64,000 nucleotides of DNA from Pseudomonas sp. NBRC 111124 (GCF_001320245.1 NZ_BCBA01000063.1:36623-100622), one strand, 5' to 3'. Shown: positions 22,084 through 31,731, counted from the stretch's first letter. The notes: a model not told the origin generated them from the letters alone. Made by a program: numbers and translations.

Positions 22084-24299
22084 TGTTAGCGAAGGTGCCA
22101 CCAAAGCGGGCCGACGGGAGCTCAAGCTTCTCAGCGTTGGTCGACTACGCAACAGAGCGTGACGAAGATAAGGAGACACAAACTGATGAGCTCACTCCAG
22201 GCCACAGCCGAAGAGACGACTCAATTCTTGAGTCTGCTCGAGAACATATCGAAAGAGCAGCAGACCGTTTGCGAGAGATTGGACGAATTGATGCTGCAAC
22301 TCAAAATGCCATCCGAGAACGTGCTCGAAGTATTGGAATTGCTCTTGATACCAATGGGCGTCGATATCAACAGGATCAACACTCAGTTCCAGACCGCTTT
22401 GACGAGCCTGGACCCATCACAGACAGAGGGGTAAACGCTGATGGACATGAAAGCCGTCTTGCCGTTGCTCAGCACCATCTTGCAGCAGCAGCAAACCATC
22501 TCCGACAAGCTACTAGAGATCATCCTGACTTTGCGGCAAGAGCAAGATCCCGTGGAGCCAACCTTGCGTTTCATGCTGCAGCCGCTCAAAGAAGGGATGC
22601 AGGAGATGAGCTCAATGCTATCGCCGAGCTCGAATCAGGACTCCTCCTCGGAGCTCCAGTAAGGGAAATTACACGTTCCGGCGTCTCCTGCCAGCATAAT
22701 TGCTTGAGCCTGGCGACAGCCGCCGCCGAGATGAAAGCAGTGGCTGCTCAGAATTCCCGTGTTAAGGATCCTGTTTACCATGTCATTCTGAGCTGGCCAG
22801 AATCAGAGAAGCCTACTGACGATCAAGCCTTTGATTGTGCACTGCATGCGATGGATGCGGTCGGAATGGGTGGACACCAGTACGTGTTTGCTATTCACCA
22901 TGATACGGACAATGTTCACTTACATATGACAGTGAATCGTGTCCACCCTGACTCGTATAACGCGGTGTATCCAGATAGAGATTACTTCAAGCTCGATTAT
23001 GCAATGCGTGAGCTTGAGCTTCGTTATGGCTGGGCACACGACAATGGTCCTTACAGTGTAACCAATTCCACAGGCACACCAGAAATTTCTTGGTCGGCCC
23101 CCAAACCGAAATTCCAGGGTAAGCAGCCAACTCGGGCTGCGGATATGGAACATCATTTGGACCAGGAAAGCTTGCACACTTATTGTCGTGGTGAGCCCCG
23201 CGAGGCTGTTGCCTCACTTCTGAAAAAGAAAAGTTTAACCTGGCAGAAGCTTCACGCCGAACTGGCACGTTACGGGTTGGGGATGAAACCCAAAGGCCGC
23301 GGGATGGGTATTTATTCTCTTGATGATTTGAGTCTGGTGCCTATCAAAGCAAGCGATATGCATGAAGCGCTTTCTAAAGCGCGCTTGGAAAAGCGACTAG
23401 GGGACTATGAAGAGCGCAGAGTCTCTCAAGAGTTGATGGCTCTTATGAGCTATGACAAGTTTGTCAGTCCACGACGCAATCCGGAAGATCGCCAGCAGCG
23501 CCGGTCAGAGCGGGCTAACTTGCGCAGGGCGCTACGTGCCCGATATGAAGCCTATCGGACAAAATTTGTTTATCGCCGAGTTGATAAAGAGTGGGTAAAG
23601 CAACAATTCAAGCGCATACGCGACGACGCCAGGCAGCAGCGCCTGGACATCAGAGTGCGTATCAGAAATCCTAAGGATCGAAAAGCATTTTACAGTATCT
23701 TGGCTTTCGAAACACTAAGGGCCAGAGAAGAACTGAAAACTAAGATTTCTAAAATGCGGGCAGAGCTAAAAAATGATCCATCTAACAAAAGGTTCTCTTA
23801 TCGTGAATGGGTTGAGAAAGAAGCAGCCACTGGAGATCCGGGGGCAATCAGCCAACTTCGTGGTTTCGCCTATGGCGAAAAACGTGCTGCAAAAGCCGAA
23901 GGGGCTAACAGGTTCGAATTTGCTCTGGATCTTGATCCCAAATATCAATCGATTGATGGAATGCTCGGCGTGGTTAGAAAAAACGGATCGATCATCTACC
24001 GGCGGGCTGCAGGCGATCCAGGGTTCGTAGACCTAGGGGGTCAGTTCAGTTTCCCTGGCCAGGTGGTTGACAGTGAGCTGATCACTCGAGCCATACGTGC
24101 GATGCCAAACATATCGGCTTCCGATGCTGCGTTGCGTATTACAGGCAGCACCGAATTCAAGCGCTCAGTGGTTGAGGCTTTGGTTGATGAACGGTACGCC
24201 GGCCCCTTGGCAGATCCGGAGCTTGAACAATTGCTGCGGAAGGTCAAGGCCGAACGGGACGCACAGCAGAGGTCAAGAAGTGGCCCCCGCGGGGGATAG
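22083..24299 (+). CDS. MOB-P relaxase with C-terminal LPD7-like domain
   Basis: The 738-aa protein starts with motif I (SSFSALVDYATER, catalytic Tyr near residue 23). The HUH motif HHDTDNVHLH lies near residues 272-281, and NRVHP follows. Between them, residues 30-200 are Arg/Ala/Asp-rich and low in complexity; two other genes are encoded there in another frame. The last 110 residues resemble LPD7 domains (ITGSTEFKRSVVEAL), shared with the 28580 protein. It should nick oriT and pilot the strand to the coupling protein. The closest relatives are NikB/TaxC-type enzymes, judged from CQHN and AAQNSRVKDP motifs. Confidence 0.85.
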   Translation: MLAKVPPKRADGSSSFSALVDYATERDEDKETQTDELTPGHSRRDDSILESAREHIERAADRLREIGRIDAATQNAIRERARSIGIALDTNGRRYQQDQHSVPDRFDEPGPITDRGVNADGHESRLAVAQHHLAAAANHLRQATRDHPDFAARARSRGANLAFHAAAAQRRDAGDELNAIAELESGLLLGAPVREITRSGVSCQHNCLSLATAAAEMKAVAAQNSRVKDPVYHVILSWPESEKPTDDQAFDCALHAMDAVGMGGHQYVFAIHHDTDNVHLHMTVNRVHPDSYNAVYPDRDYFKLDYAMRELELRYGWAHDNGPYSVTNSTGTPEISWSAPKPKFQGKQPTRAADMEHHLDQESLHTYCRGEPREAVASLLKKKSLTWQKLHAELARYGLGMKPKGRGMGIYSLDDLSLVPIKASDMHEALSKARLEKRLGDYEERRVSQELMALMSYDKFVSPRRNPEDRQQRRSERANLRRALRARYEAYRTKFVYRRVDKEWVKQQFKRIRDDARQQRLDIRVRIRNPKDRKAFYSILAFETLRAREELKTKISKMRAELKNDPSNKRFSYREWVEKEAATGDPGAISQLRGFAYGEKRAAKAEGANRFEFALDLDPKYQSIDGMLGVVRKNGSIIYRRAAGDPGFVDLGGQFSFPGQVVDSELITRAIRAMPNISASDAALRITGSTEFKRSVVEALVDERYAGPLADPELEQLLRKVKAERDAQQRSRSGPRGG
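22186..22434 (+). CDS. Nested small helical protein 1 within the relaxase gene
   Basis: ATG at 22186 has AAGGAG ten bases upstream. The 82-residue product is fully helical with heptad-like Leu spacing (FLSLLENI, LEVLELLLIPMG). It lies in a different frame from the relaxase and is paralogous to the next nested gene. The layout recalls mbeB/mbeD inside mbeA of ColE1 and mobB inside mobA of RSF1010, whose products assist mobilisation. Confidence 0.65.
   Translation: MSSLQATAEETTQFLSLLENISKEQQTVCERLDELMLQLKMPSENVLEVLELLLIPMGVDINRINTQFQTALTSLDPSQTEG
22441..22662 (+). CDS. Nested small helical protein 2 within the relaxase gene
   Basis: ATG at 22441 is 6 bp after the previous nested stop. The 73-aa product shares QQQTISDKLLEIIL with QQTVCERLDELML of nested protein 1 and a following L-x-P segment. 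A coiled-coil mobilisation accessory protein is the likely role, by analogy only. Confidence 0.6.
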   Translation: MDMKAVLPLLSTILQQQQTISDKLLEIILTLRQEQDPVEPTLRFMLQPLKEGMQEMSSMLSPSSNQDSSSELQ

Positions 24300-24314
24300 T
24301 GTTTGCCTGTGCTC

Positions 24315-24342
24315 ATTCCGTATTATAGTATCTATACGAAAT
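24315..24342. promoter_or_regulatory. 28-bp transfer-regulon dyad, site 4
   Basis: ATTCCGTAT-N10-ATACGAAAT, 18 bp upstream of the DotD-type gene. Confidence 0.75.
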
Positions 24343-24360
24343 CAATGGAGGGTTCGCAAA

Positions 24361-24819
24361 ATGGCCAACAAACGATATCCGATGGCTCTGGTTGCCCTGG
24401 CTGTAGCCCTGGGGGGCTGCGCATCAAAGAAACCTGATGAATCGGCACAGCATCTGATCGACCAACAGATCCTCGAGGCGTCACAGCGTATCGAGATGGC
24501 CCAGGCCGATCTCTATCAGCAAGGGGCGATCAACAGCCGCGTGGTGATGCGCCTACCTTCGACCATTTTGGACGACAAGCAACGTGTGTCGCTCAAGTGG
24601 CAGGGCGATGCAGTCGAGCTTTTGGCGGCTTTGGCCCGAGACCGTGGGCTTGAGTTCTCATTCATGGGCGTGCGTATGCCGCTGCCGGTCGACATCGATG
24701 TCAACAAGGTGCCCTACGACACCCTGATGTTGATGATCCGCTCCCAGGTTGGGTACCGAGCCGATGTGACCCAAATGCCTGGCAAGTTGGAACTCCATTA
24801 CAACCGGCCCAAGGCCTGA
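24361..24819 (+). CDS. traH: DotD/TraH-type outer-membrane lipoprotein
   Basis: The 152-aa protein has a lipoprotein signal peptide with lipobox LGGC (Cys near residue 20) and a compact C-terminal domain of the DotD type (VDIDVNKVPYDTLMLMIRSQ). DotD is part of the outer-membrane core of I-type T4SS; TraH is the IncI name. It starts the DotD-DotC-DotB-IcmT operon, directly behind a dyad. Confidence 0.8.
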   Translation: MANKRYPMALVALAVALGGCASKKPDESAQHLIDQQILEASQRIEMAQADLYQQGAINSRVVMRLPSTILDDKQRVSLKWQGDAVELLAALARDRGLEFSFMGVRMPLPVDIDVNKVPYDTLMLMIRSQVGYRADVTQMPGKLELHYNRPKA

Positions 24820-24833
24820 ACTGGAGGCACGTT

Positions 24834-25694
24834 ATGAAGCGGATTCTCGCATTGTTGCCTTTGATGGTATCCCTTGCTGTCCATGCCAGTGAAAGTCCTG
24901 AGCTTGACGCAAGCGGCCAGGTCACCGCGCCGGTCGTTGAAACGGCACCGCCTGATCTCGACTCGTTGCTTAAGCCCCAGTCCAAAGCGACCACCAAGGT
25001 CACCGATATCCGAAACCAATTGCTGACCGACATGGGTAACACTGTCGGTTTCCGCGGCGGTATGGCAGCCCGAGCTCGTGAGCTAGTTGACGGTCTTAAT
25101 GCCCGATCGCCGTCACTAGATGCGATGTTCAAATTCGCACCTCTCATCGCCAAGAACGGCACACTTCCCCCGGTGATCGTAGAGGCCCGGGACGTTGCTG
25201 CCTTCTCGCAAGACCAAGTGCGCACTGCAAATCGGGTCTACAAAATTGAGCGGGAAGAAAGGTTCGTGAGCGTCCCACCTACTTGGCGGGACTATCTCTA
25301 TGTTGGTCTGCCCCTCAATGGCAGTGTTGAACTGCCCGACTTCGAAGCGCGTCCCCAAGACAGCGACGAGGCTGAAATCTGGGAGCAGGCTGTTCGGAAA
25401 GGTTGGGACGACGGATACAAGCAGGCTGACGCTATCCTCGAGGCCAATTTCAATCGCTTGAGCCGTGATTATCTCGGAATGCACCTGTACTCCTCGCTCT
25501 TGCAGTCCGACATGATTAGCTCTACGAGCGTGGCTGAAAGCCAGCAGACTGTCACAGGTGATGGTAAGCAGATGATGCTTGGCGACAAATTGCGTCGCGT
25601 CACCGGCCGGGCGACATTCGAGACTGACCCAAAGAAATGGCGTCCCTCGGTTAAAACGCAGATCCGCCAACCTAGTCAAGGTGCGCCTAAGTGA
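24834..25694 (+). CDS. traI: DotC/TraI-type core-complex protein
   Basis: The 286-residue product has a signal peptide (ILALLPLMVSLAVHA) without a clear lipobox Cys, then family-typical segments: GFRGGMAARA near 78-87, PPVIVEARDVA near 118-128 and a W-x-R/WDDGYKQAD segment near 200. DotC joins DotD and DotH in the outer-membrane ring of Dot/Icm and IncI systems. Its stop overlaps the next gene's GTG. Confidence 0.85.
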   Translation: MKRILALLPLMVSLAVHASESPELDASGQVTAPVVETAPPDLDSLLKPQSKATTKVTDIRNQLLTDMGNTVGFRGGMAARARELVDGLNARSPSLDAMFKFAPLIAKNGTLPPVIVEARDVAAFSQDQVRTANRVYKIEREERFVSVPPTWRDYLYVGLPLNGSVELPDFEARPQDSDEAEIWEQAVRKGWDDGYKQADAILEANFNRLSRDYLGMHLYSSLLQSDMISSTSVAESQQTVTGDGKQMMLGDKLRRVTGRATFETDPKKWRPSVKTQIRQPSQGAPK

Positions 25695-26869
25695 TCAGTC
25701 CAACCTTCGAGCCGTACAATTTTGAGGGTGACTTGTCTCCCGATAATTTCATGCGCTTTCTGAAGCTGTGTGCGGACCGGGGCGTATCGGACATCCTTGT
25801 CCAGGGCGGCGACTACATATGGGTCGAGCTGCATGGCCGGCAATTGAAAGCGTCGACGACGACCATCAAACAAGGTCAGTTGTCACCGTTGATGGCCTCA
25901 GCTTGGTCAGCAGAAATTGAAAGCATGATCAAGCAGGGGGACGAGGGTGTTGACCGGGCCCTGGAGCTGGCAGGCGAAGGCTTTGGGCTGGCACGAGGCA
26001 CGACGCTGCGCTTTCGGACCAACTTCGTTCAAGCGCGCATCGCCGGTATTGATGAGGCTTATTCGATCACCATGCGAGTGATCCCCTCGGATCTGCCCGA
26101 CATCGACAAAATGGGCATCGAGCCTGATCTGATTCGGGGCTGCTACGCAGAAATGGGGCTCGTACTGGTCTGCGGCCCTACGGGATCTGGAAAAACAACT
26201 TTCCTCGCCGGCTTGTACAAGAAGGCAGGTGCAGAAATGCCTGACCGGAAAGTCATCACCTATGAAGACCCCATCGAGTACGTCCTTGGTGGTCCGCACT
26301 GGTTGGGACCGCAACCATCCCAGTCGCAGCTGCGCCGAGACATCGGCGACTTCCCGAAAGCTCTACGAAATGCCATGCGGCGCAAACCCAGTATCATCGG
26401 TATTGGTGAAGCTCGGGACCGTGAGACGATTGAGGCAATGACTGAAGCGGGGCTGACTGGACACCTGTGCTTTGCGACCATGCATACAGAGTCAGTGGCA
26501 GAAACTATCAACCGTGCGATTCAAACCTACCCTCCCGACCAACAGGCCGGCATGGCTTCACGCTTGGCCGGTGCATTACGGGTGATTCTGGTACAACGCT
26601 TGCTCAAAACTACAGACGGCAAGCGGGCAGCCATCCGCGAATACCTCGTTTTTGATCGTGAAGTGCGCAATGAACTGCAATCCCTGCCTTACACAGACTG
26701 GGGGCGTTTCATTCGCGGTTTGTTGGAAAAAGCCGAGGCCACCCTGGATGATAAGGCTTGGAGATTGTTCCGAGCTGGTCGCATAGATACCGTCGAGTTT
26801 GTCAGCCTGGCCGGGGCGAAGGAATTCAAAAAACGTTGTGAGCAGGAGGGACTAGACCATGGCATCTAG
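25691..26869 (+). CDS. traJ: DotB/TraJ-type secretion ATPase (PilT family)
   Basis: GTG start overlapping the DotC stop (GTGA). Of 392 residues, Walker A GPTGSGKTT is near 161-169, an Asp box TYEDPIEY near 193-200, Walker B-like IIGIGEARDRET and a His box CFATMHTES follow. These are the marks of DotB, a PilT-like hexameric ATPase needed for T4SS assembly or gating. Confidence 0.9.
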   Translation: MISPTFEPYNFEGDLSPDNFMRFLKLCADRGVSDILVQGGDYIWVELHGRQLKASTTTIKQGQLSPLMASAWSAEIESMIKQGDEGVDRALELAGEGFGLARGTTLRFRTNFVQARIAGIDEAYSITMRVIPSDLPDIDKMGIEPDLIRGCYAEMGLVLVCGPTGSGKTTFLAGLYKKAGAEMPDRKVITYEDPIEYVLGGPHWLGPQPSQSQLRRDIGDFPKALRNAMRRKPSIIGIGEARDRETIEAMTEAGLTGHLCFATMHTESVAETINRAIQTYPPDQQAGMASRLAGALRVILVQRLLKTTDGKRAAIREYLVFDREVRNELQSLPYTDWGRFIRGLLEKAEATLDDKAWRLFRAGRIDTVEFVSLAGAKEFKKRCEQEGLDHGI

Positions 26870-27122
26870 TTGGAGAAGTGCGTCGATTTCACCCAAAGCT
26901 CTCGGCATACCATGTGGCGCATACATGCCGCTGTTGGCTTGCCTTTATGTTGGGCACAGCTTGTGGATCTGGATCGTCGCTGTCCTGATCATTGTCTGCT
27001 TTGGGGTCATGGCACATATCGGGTGGACGCTGAATGTGTGCTGGAACAAGTTTTTGGGCTTCGCCCGCGGCGGACGGATTGTGGCCCGGCCGTGGTGGTA
27101 TAGGAAGCGTTTCAGGGATTAA
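26859..27122 (+). CDS. traK: IcmT/TraK-like inner-membrane protein
   Basis: The 87-aa protein has two hydrophobic segments (near residues 23-36 and 39-60) and a basic C-terminal end (RPWWYRKRFRD), like IcmT of Dot/Icm and TraK of IncI plasmids. It overlaps the ATPase gene by 11 bp and is the last gene before a strong terminator. Confidence 0.75.
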   Translation: MASSWRSASISPKALGIPCGAYMPLLACLYVGHSLWIWIVAVLIIVCFGVMAHIGWTLNVCWNKFLGFARGGRIVARPWWYRKRFRD

Positions 27123-27151
27123 AAAAAACCGCCTTGGAGGCGGTTTTTTTT
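27122..27151. terminator. Bidirectional terminator between convergent operons
   Basis: ACCGCC/GGCGGT with flanking A-run and T-run of 7-8 bases; it serves the traK operon and the minus-strand pair. Confidence 0.9.
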
Positions 27152-27158
27152 CAGTCCT

Positions 27159-27851
27159 TCAACGTGCTCGAGGACCTCGGTCCCTATTGGCTTGAGCAGC
27201 CAATGGTGCTGCGTCAGAGCTCGCCGGCCCTGGCGGTTCCAGCGTGATCCGAATTCCGGGGTTGAGGCGGCAAGTCGCTTCCTTGATAGCAGACCAGTGT
27301 TTATGGGGTAGAACACCCACCGTCAAAGCCTTCTCACTGAAGGCCACCTTAGCTGGGTAGGCAATTACCTTCATATGTTCCCATTCGGGAGCGGCGGTCA
27401 GAGTACTCAGCAATTCCGGCCGTTGTTGAAGCAATAGATGAGGTTTCGCTAATTCGGTTTTTGTCGGGGTCAGGCCCTCGCTGACCAACCTTTCACGCAA
27501 TAGCTCCTGCAGATCATCCATCATGCTCCTGGACATTCTGGCAAACGACACGAAGTCGTGATTGGCCAGATCCTCAGGCTTCATCATGAGTGGATTCTGC
27601 TTATGATCGAGCTCCACCAGGAAATCGATCACGGTAAAATGGAGTCGGTTCTTGTCCGCGTAAGCCCTAGCGGCCATGAAGCCGTCCTGCTTGCTTTGAT
27701 AGCCATAAAGTGCCGGGAATACGTCCCCAGGTTGCCCATTGAGAAGCGCACCGCAATCCTTCAAGGCGATCGCGCGCGGCGCCTGGCCAGCGTAGAAATA
27801 AACGCTGGAGAGCTCGATAATGTGCGAGTCTGCTTTCTCAGTCGTGCTCAC
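27159..27851 (-). CDS. Unknown 230-aa protein
   Basis: The start is a GTG at 27851 (or three codons earlier); AAGGTGG precedes it. No membrane segment or signal peptide. The central part is helical (SRSMMDDLQELLRERL), and the C-terminal 20 residues are Ala/Arg-rich and disordered. It overlaps the HTH regulator's 3' end by 14 bp, so the two are coupled. No family recognised. Confidence 0.55.
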   Translation of the reverse strand: MSTTEKADSHIIELSSVYFYAGQAPRAIALKDCGALLNGQPGDVFPALYGYQSKQDGFMAARAYADKNRLHFTVIDFLVELDHKQNPLMMKPEDLANHDFVSFARMSRSMMDDLQELLRERLVSEGLTPTKTELAKPHLLLQQRPELLSTLTAAPEWEHMKVIAYPAKVAFSEKALTVGVLPHKHWSAIKEATCRLNPGIRITLEPPGPASSDAAPLAAQANRDRGPRAR

Positions 27852-28368
27852 CAATGCCACCTTTTGACCAACCCTGAATCAAGACCTTTTCCACCTTCTG
27901 TCGTTCACCTACTTTACTTACGACATCCTGCATCACGCGTTTGCACTGTTTAGGTGTCAAATCCATGCGCTTCAAGGCCTCAACCCACTTCATGACAGGT
28001 CGCCCTGGCTTGCCATCGTGAAGCATCAGGCGGTAAACCGAGGGTGGCGATCTGCCAATAAGCGTGGCAAATGTATCTCGATCTTGAGGCGAATCTTGAA
28101 GGCCTAAATAGTCGTAAAAATCCTTGATATCCAGCGGTGGCTGCACCGGTGAAGACTCCGGATGCGTCCTGTAGAGAAAAAGCAGCATAGCCACCACGGG
28201 GTCGTTGATCTGCTCAGCCGACTTTTCCGGGCCTGTTAGCTCTTCCCATTTCGCTTTCTGCAGGCCAAAGGCATCAGCAGCGGCAACCTTGGTCAGACCG
28301 TTCTCGATCCGCCATCTCTCCAAATCCGTCCCACAAATTGGCTGAATTTCATCAGTTCCAATGGACAT
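27838..28368 (-). CDS. Two-HTH transcriptional regulator candidate
   Basis: The 176-aa protein has an XRE-like HTH near residues 14-45 (WRIENGLTKVAAADAFGL) and a second, similar segment near 95-120 (FATLIGRSPPSVYRLML). It is divergent from the 28580 gene, with a dyad of the 28-bp family in the shared promoter region. Its place beside the tra operon and the dyad makes it a prime candidate for the transfer-regulon regulator, like TraB/TraC of IncI plasmids in role; that is inference. Confidence 0.6.
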   Translation of the reverse strand: MSIGTDEIQPICGTDLERWRIENGLTKVAAADAFGLQKAKWEELTGPEKSAEQINDPVVAMLLFLYRTHPESSPVQPPLDIKDFYDYLGLQDSPQDRDTFATLIGRSPPSVYRLMLHDGKPGRPVMKWVEALKRMDLTPKQCKRVMQDVVSKVGERQKVEKVLIQGWSKGGIGEHD

Positions 28369-28437
28369 TTGATCCCCTCAAATGTAGCAGACGTAGCCCT
28401 CCTGGGCCTTAGGGCGCGGAGCTTCCCATTCCGCTTT

Positions 28438-28465
28438 ATTTTGAATAATATACACAATACGAAAT
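28438..28465. promoter_or_regulatory. 28-bp transfer-regulon dyad, site 5 (degenerate)
   Basis: ATTTTGAAT-N10-ATACGAAAT; the right arm is clear, the left keeps 6 of 9 bases. Between divergent genes at 28368 and 28580. Confidence 0.5.
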
Positions 28466-28579
28466 TTCAGCAGTCACGGTCCAGCCCAGAGCGAAGCGTT
28501 TAACCCAACTTTACCCAGCCCCTCTACGGGGGCTCAGGGCAACGGACTACCCCACCATCCGGAAGGAGGCAGGATTGCC

Positions 28580-31500
28580 ATGAGCGAAGAAAGCGAAGCC
28601 TTGATGCAAGAGTTCCGCCAGGCTGTTTATGAGCGATTGAATTCGCCTCAAGCAGCTGAGGCCTCTCCTCGTGAAGCTATTGTGCGTCGTGCTGAGGCGT
28701 ACCAGGCCTGGCTGAATAGCCAACCATCCGAAGATGAAGCCGCGGCCGTCCCTACTGCGTTGGTCAGACATTGGGTCGCTGCAGACCTGTCGTCATGGCG
28801 CTCGATTGACGCCAAGAATACAGCTGATGCAGCAACTACCGTTTATCAGAATATTTTCGCATACGATACATATGCGGAATTGCTAAAGGAACTAGACCAA
28901 GCCCTTTACAGCGAAATTATTTCGCGATTGGAGGGGCATGAAGCATTCGGTAACGGTTTTGGGCGGGGAAATCCTGATCTAGATCAAGAAACTGTTGATC
29001 AGGATCCAAAAATCCAGATCAGCGAGCTCTTGAAGGACATCACCTACAAGGAGCGGCGCGACGGCAGCGTCCTCTATTCCCTCCATGAGAAGCCCATTTT
29101 CATCGACCATGGGCAGCAAATCCTCATGGTGGCTGAAGCCAAAGATGATGAGATGGCTATTCTGGCCGGCCTCTACATGGCTAAACAGAAGTTCGGTGGC
29201 TCAATCGAGCTTACGGGCAGTGAAGAATTCAAGCGCCGAGCGATCGAAGTTCTGATCAAACATGAGGTTCCGGTCGAACTCAACAACCCTGCCCAGGAAG
29301 CCATTCGACGCGAGCTGCTCGGCTTGCCTCCTATAGCAGTTGTACCAGACAAAAACGCCCCGCAAGCTGAGCCGCCGAAGCCGTCAGATGAAGCGACCGG
29401 TGAGAAGGTGGGCACCCCCAGTGAAGGGCCGACGACATCCGCAGAACCGGCTGCAACCGATCCAACCCCTGTTAATGCCCGCGAGGGTGTGATCGTCGAT
29501 TTCGGGCCGGCGCCCTATCTTTTCGACAAGAAGCAGAGCAAAAGCTTCTTCGTGAAATTGCGCAATAGCGACGGCGAAGAACGTGTTACCTGGGGAGTGG
29601 ACCTTTCTCGAGTGTTCCGCGAAAACGAAATTGCTCCAGGCGATACCGTCGCGTTGAACAACCTGGGACGTAAGCAGGTAACTGTAGAAGTGCCTGTGCG
29701 TGGTAGCGATGGCCGTGTAGAGCGCTACGAAGAGAAAACGGTTCATCGCAATGAATGGGAAGCCGTTCTGCTTGCTAAAGCAGATCCAGAGCAGGCCCCT
29801 CCAGTCGAACCTTTGGCCGTTGAGTCCCTGACAGTGGCTGGGCGGGATGCGAGATTCGTTGAGTCAGTCGGTCTGCCCGGTGATATCAATGATTACCCCG
29901 ACTTGCTGCCGTATCGGGCCGAGGATCATGCAATGGCCGTCATGTGGGAACATGACCGCTCACCTGAAGGATTGCAGACAATCGAAAGCTGCATGGCCGA
30001 AGCAAAATACCGCGCTGCTTTCCATGCCAAGCTTGAGAGTGAAGTCGGTAAGCTCAACACGCACTTCCGCGGACAGATGGAGGCATCCGAGGGTTACGCC
30101 ATCGCCAGAGAGCTGCTGGCGGACGCTGAGAAGCGCTTTGGACCACTGCCAGAGCCTGGCAGCGATGGTTTTGACCGGATGGTCCAGTTAGAAAATTCCT
30201 GGGATCCGGAAGAAGTCATCAAGGCGATTGAACAGTCTGATGCGGCTTACCTGGCTGCTCTGGAAACCCATCAAGGCGCAGATCAGGCGCCTAGTTCCCC
30301 ATCCAATTCGGTACCGGCGGAAGTGCTGGAGTCATTCGCGCTCGATAGCTACAGCCAGTATCCGTATGACCAAAATACGACTCCTTCGGCCAGGTGGGAT
30401 TTGCTGAATAGCGAGGCTGCCAAGCAAGGCTACACCGCGAAGATTGATTTAGTGCCTGAATCCGATCGGGTCGATGGTGTTACCTACACAATTGCGTACT
30501 TTGACGGTGAAGGTCAGCAGACCAATATCCGCACAGAGTTGACCGGGGCCGGCGGGGATATAAAACCTCCTGCAACCTTCCTCAATGGTCAGCGCATTGC
30601 ACAGCCATTGGCCAACGAACCTGAAGCAGATGCTGCCGTGCTTGCAGGTGCGATCTCCGAATACGAAAAGTCCAGAACATTGGATCCTTCAGGAGAGGAC
30701 GCCCTTCCTACTGATGAAGTGGAGCTTGGTGATGTAGCTGCAGCCGCGGTCGAGCATCAACATTTCCAGGCAACCGAGGGAGTGCCTTTAGGCGAATCCG
30801 ATCTGCAACGGGCGGAGAACCTTGTTGCGGTAAACGCCGCTGTCTGGTGGCGCGATCAGTCGGAGGCCATCAACACCTGGAGCAAGTCGCTCGAAGAGCT
30901 GGAGCACGACCTGGCCGCTCTTGGACCAGAGCCAGCGACCGACCAGTACTACTGGTTCGACAAGACAGGCCGTCCTGTTCCTGCACCAGTGAATGAGTAC
31001 GACTGGATCATGGCCAATTCCTTCATCAAGGATGAGCCCACCCCCCTTCCCGAGATTGAAGGCTTCGGCGCTGGCCTTCATGGCAGTTCGAGCAACTCCG
31101 GTGTTCCCGGAGACATTCCCGGCGCTACTACCAGTGATTCAACCACTCCTCAGGAGGTCGGTATGGCAAACGCTGACAGCAATGCGGAACAGAAACTCAT
31201 CCTTCGCGGTGTGACCAAGCTGGATAACGACCAGTACGACACCACAGTGCTCCTCTACCAGGGCAGCGGTGATTACCTGCAAGGGTACGTGAAGATCAAC
31301 GGCGAGAAGCACCAGGTGCTCGCGTTTATCAACGAGCGGCACCCCGAACCTGGAACTGGTGAGATCAAGCCCAATTTCATCACCCTGTCCCAGCCGAACA
31401 ATGATGGCAGCGACCAGAAATGGACGCAGATCGGATTTGGTAACGCAGTCAATCGGCGCGGCGACGGGAAAGCTGTGTACTTCGACGAGGTGCTTTTCAA

Positions 31501-31696
31501 CGTCGATAACCAGATCCTCAAGGCGAAGGTCACCAAGCACGTTGATGCGGATATGCACCGTAAGCTGGGTTTCCTTGAGCAACGAAAAGAGCGGGAGAAA
31601 TCGAGCGCCACCCCAAAGCCTGAAGCGCCGGCACAGCCCGCGATGGCACAGCCAAGCCCGGCGCAAACCACCGTTAAACCCCGGGCTCGAGCTTGA
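28580..31696 (+). CDS. 1038-aa LPD7-containing polyvalent protein
   Basis: Start ATG 28580 after AAGGAGG. Residues about 160-245 resemble an LPD7 domain (YSLHEKPIFIDHG, ITGS-like LTGSEEFKRRAIEVL), also present at the relaxase C-terminus. LPD domains occur in large polyvalent proteins delivered with conjugating DNA. A disordered stretch follows (about 255-300), then alpha/beta regions of unknown fold, and a C-terminal segment (about 870-990) with predicted beta strands and a basic, Pro/Ala-rich end. It may be transferred or act near the ssDNA; no enzyme motif is seen. Confidence 0.65.
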   Translation: MSEESEALMQEFRQAVYERLNSPQAAEASPREAIVRRAEAYQAWLNSQPSEDEAAAVPTALVRHWVAADLSSWRSIDAKNTADAATTVYQNIFAYDTYAELLKELDQALYSEIISRLEGHEAFGNGFGRGNPDLDQETVDQDPKIQISELLKDITYKERRDGSVLYSLHEKPIFIDHGQQILMVAEAKDDEMAILAGLYMAKQKFGGSIELTGSEEFKRRAIEVLIKHEVPVELNNPAQEAIRRELLGLPPIAVVPDKNAPQAEPPKPSDEATGEKVGTPSEGPTTSAEPAATDPTPVNAREGVIVDFGPAPYLFDKKQSKSFFVKLRNSDGEERVTWGVDLSRVFRENEIAPGDTVALNNLGRKQVTVEVPVRGSDGRVERYEEKTVHRNEWEAVLLAKADPEQAPPVEPLAVESLTVAGRDARFVESVGLPGDINDYPDLLPYRAEDHAMAVMWEHDRSPEGLQTIESCMAEAKYRAAFHAKLESEVGKLNTHFRGQMEASEGYAIARELLADAEKRFGPLPEPGSDGFDRMVQLENSWDPEEVIKAIEQSDAAYLAALETHQGADQAPSSPSNSVPAEVLESFALDSYSQYPYDQNTTPSARWDLLNSEAAKQGYTAKIDLVPESDRVDGVTYTIAYFDGEGQQTNIRTELTGAGGDIKPPATFLNGQRIAQPLANEPEADAAVLAGAISEYEKSRTLDPSGEDALPTDEVELGDVAAAAVEHQHFQATEGVPLGESDLQRAENLVAVNAAVWWRDQSEAINTWSKSLEELEHDLAALGPEPATDQYYWFDKTGRPVPAPVNEYDWIMANSFIKDEPTPLPEIEGFGAGLHGSSSNSGVPGDIPGATTSDSTTPQEVGMANADSNAEQKLILRGVTKLDNDQYDTTVLLYQGSGDYLQGYVKINGEKHQVLAFINERHPEPGTGEIKPNFITLSQPNNDGSDQKWTQIGFGNAVNRRGDGKAVYFDEVLFNVDNQILKAKVTKHVDADMHRKLGFLEQRKEREKSSATPKPEAPAQPAMAQPSPAQTTVKPRARA

Positions 31697-31731
31697 TGCT
31701 CCTGGCCGCTGAATGTTCTTGGAGGACTGGT

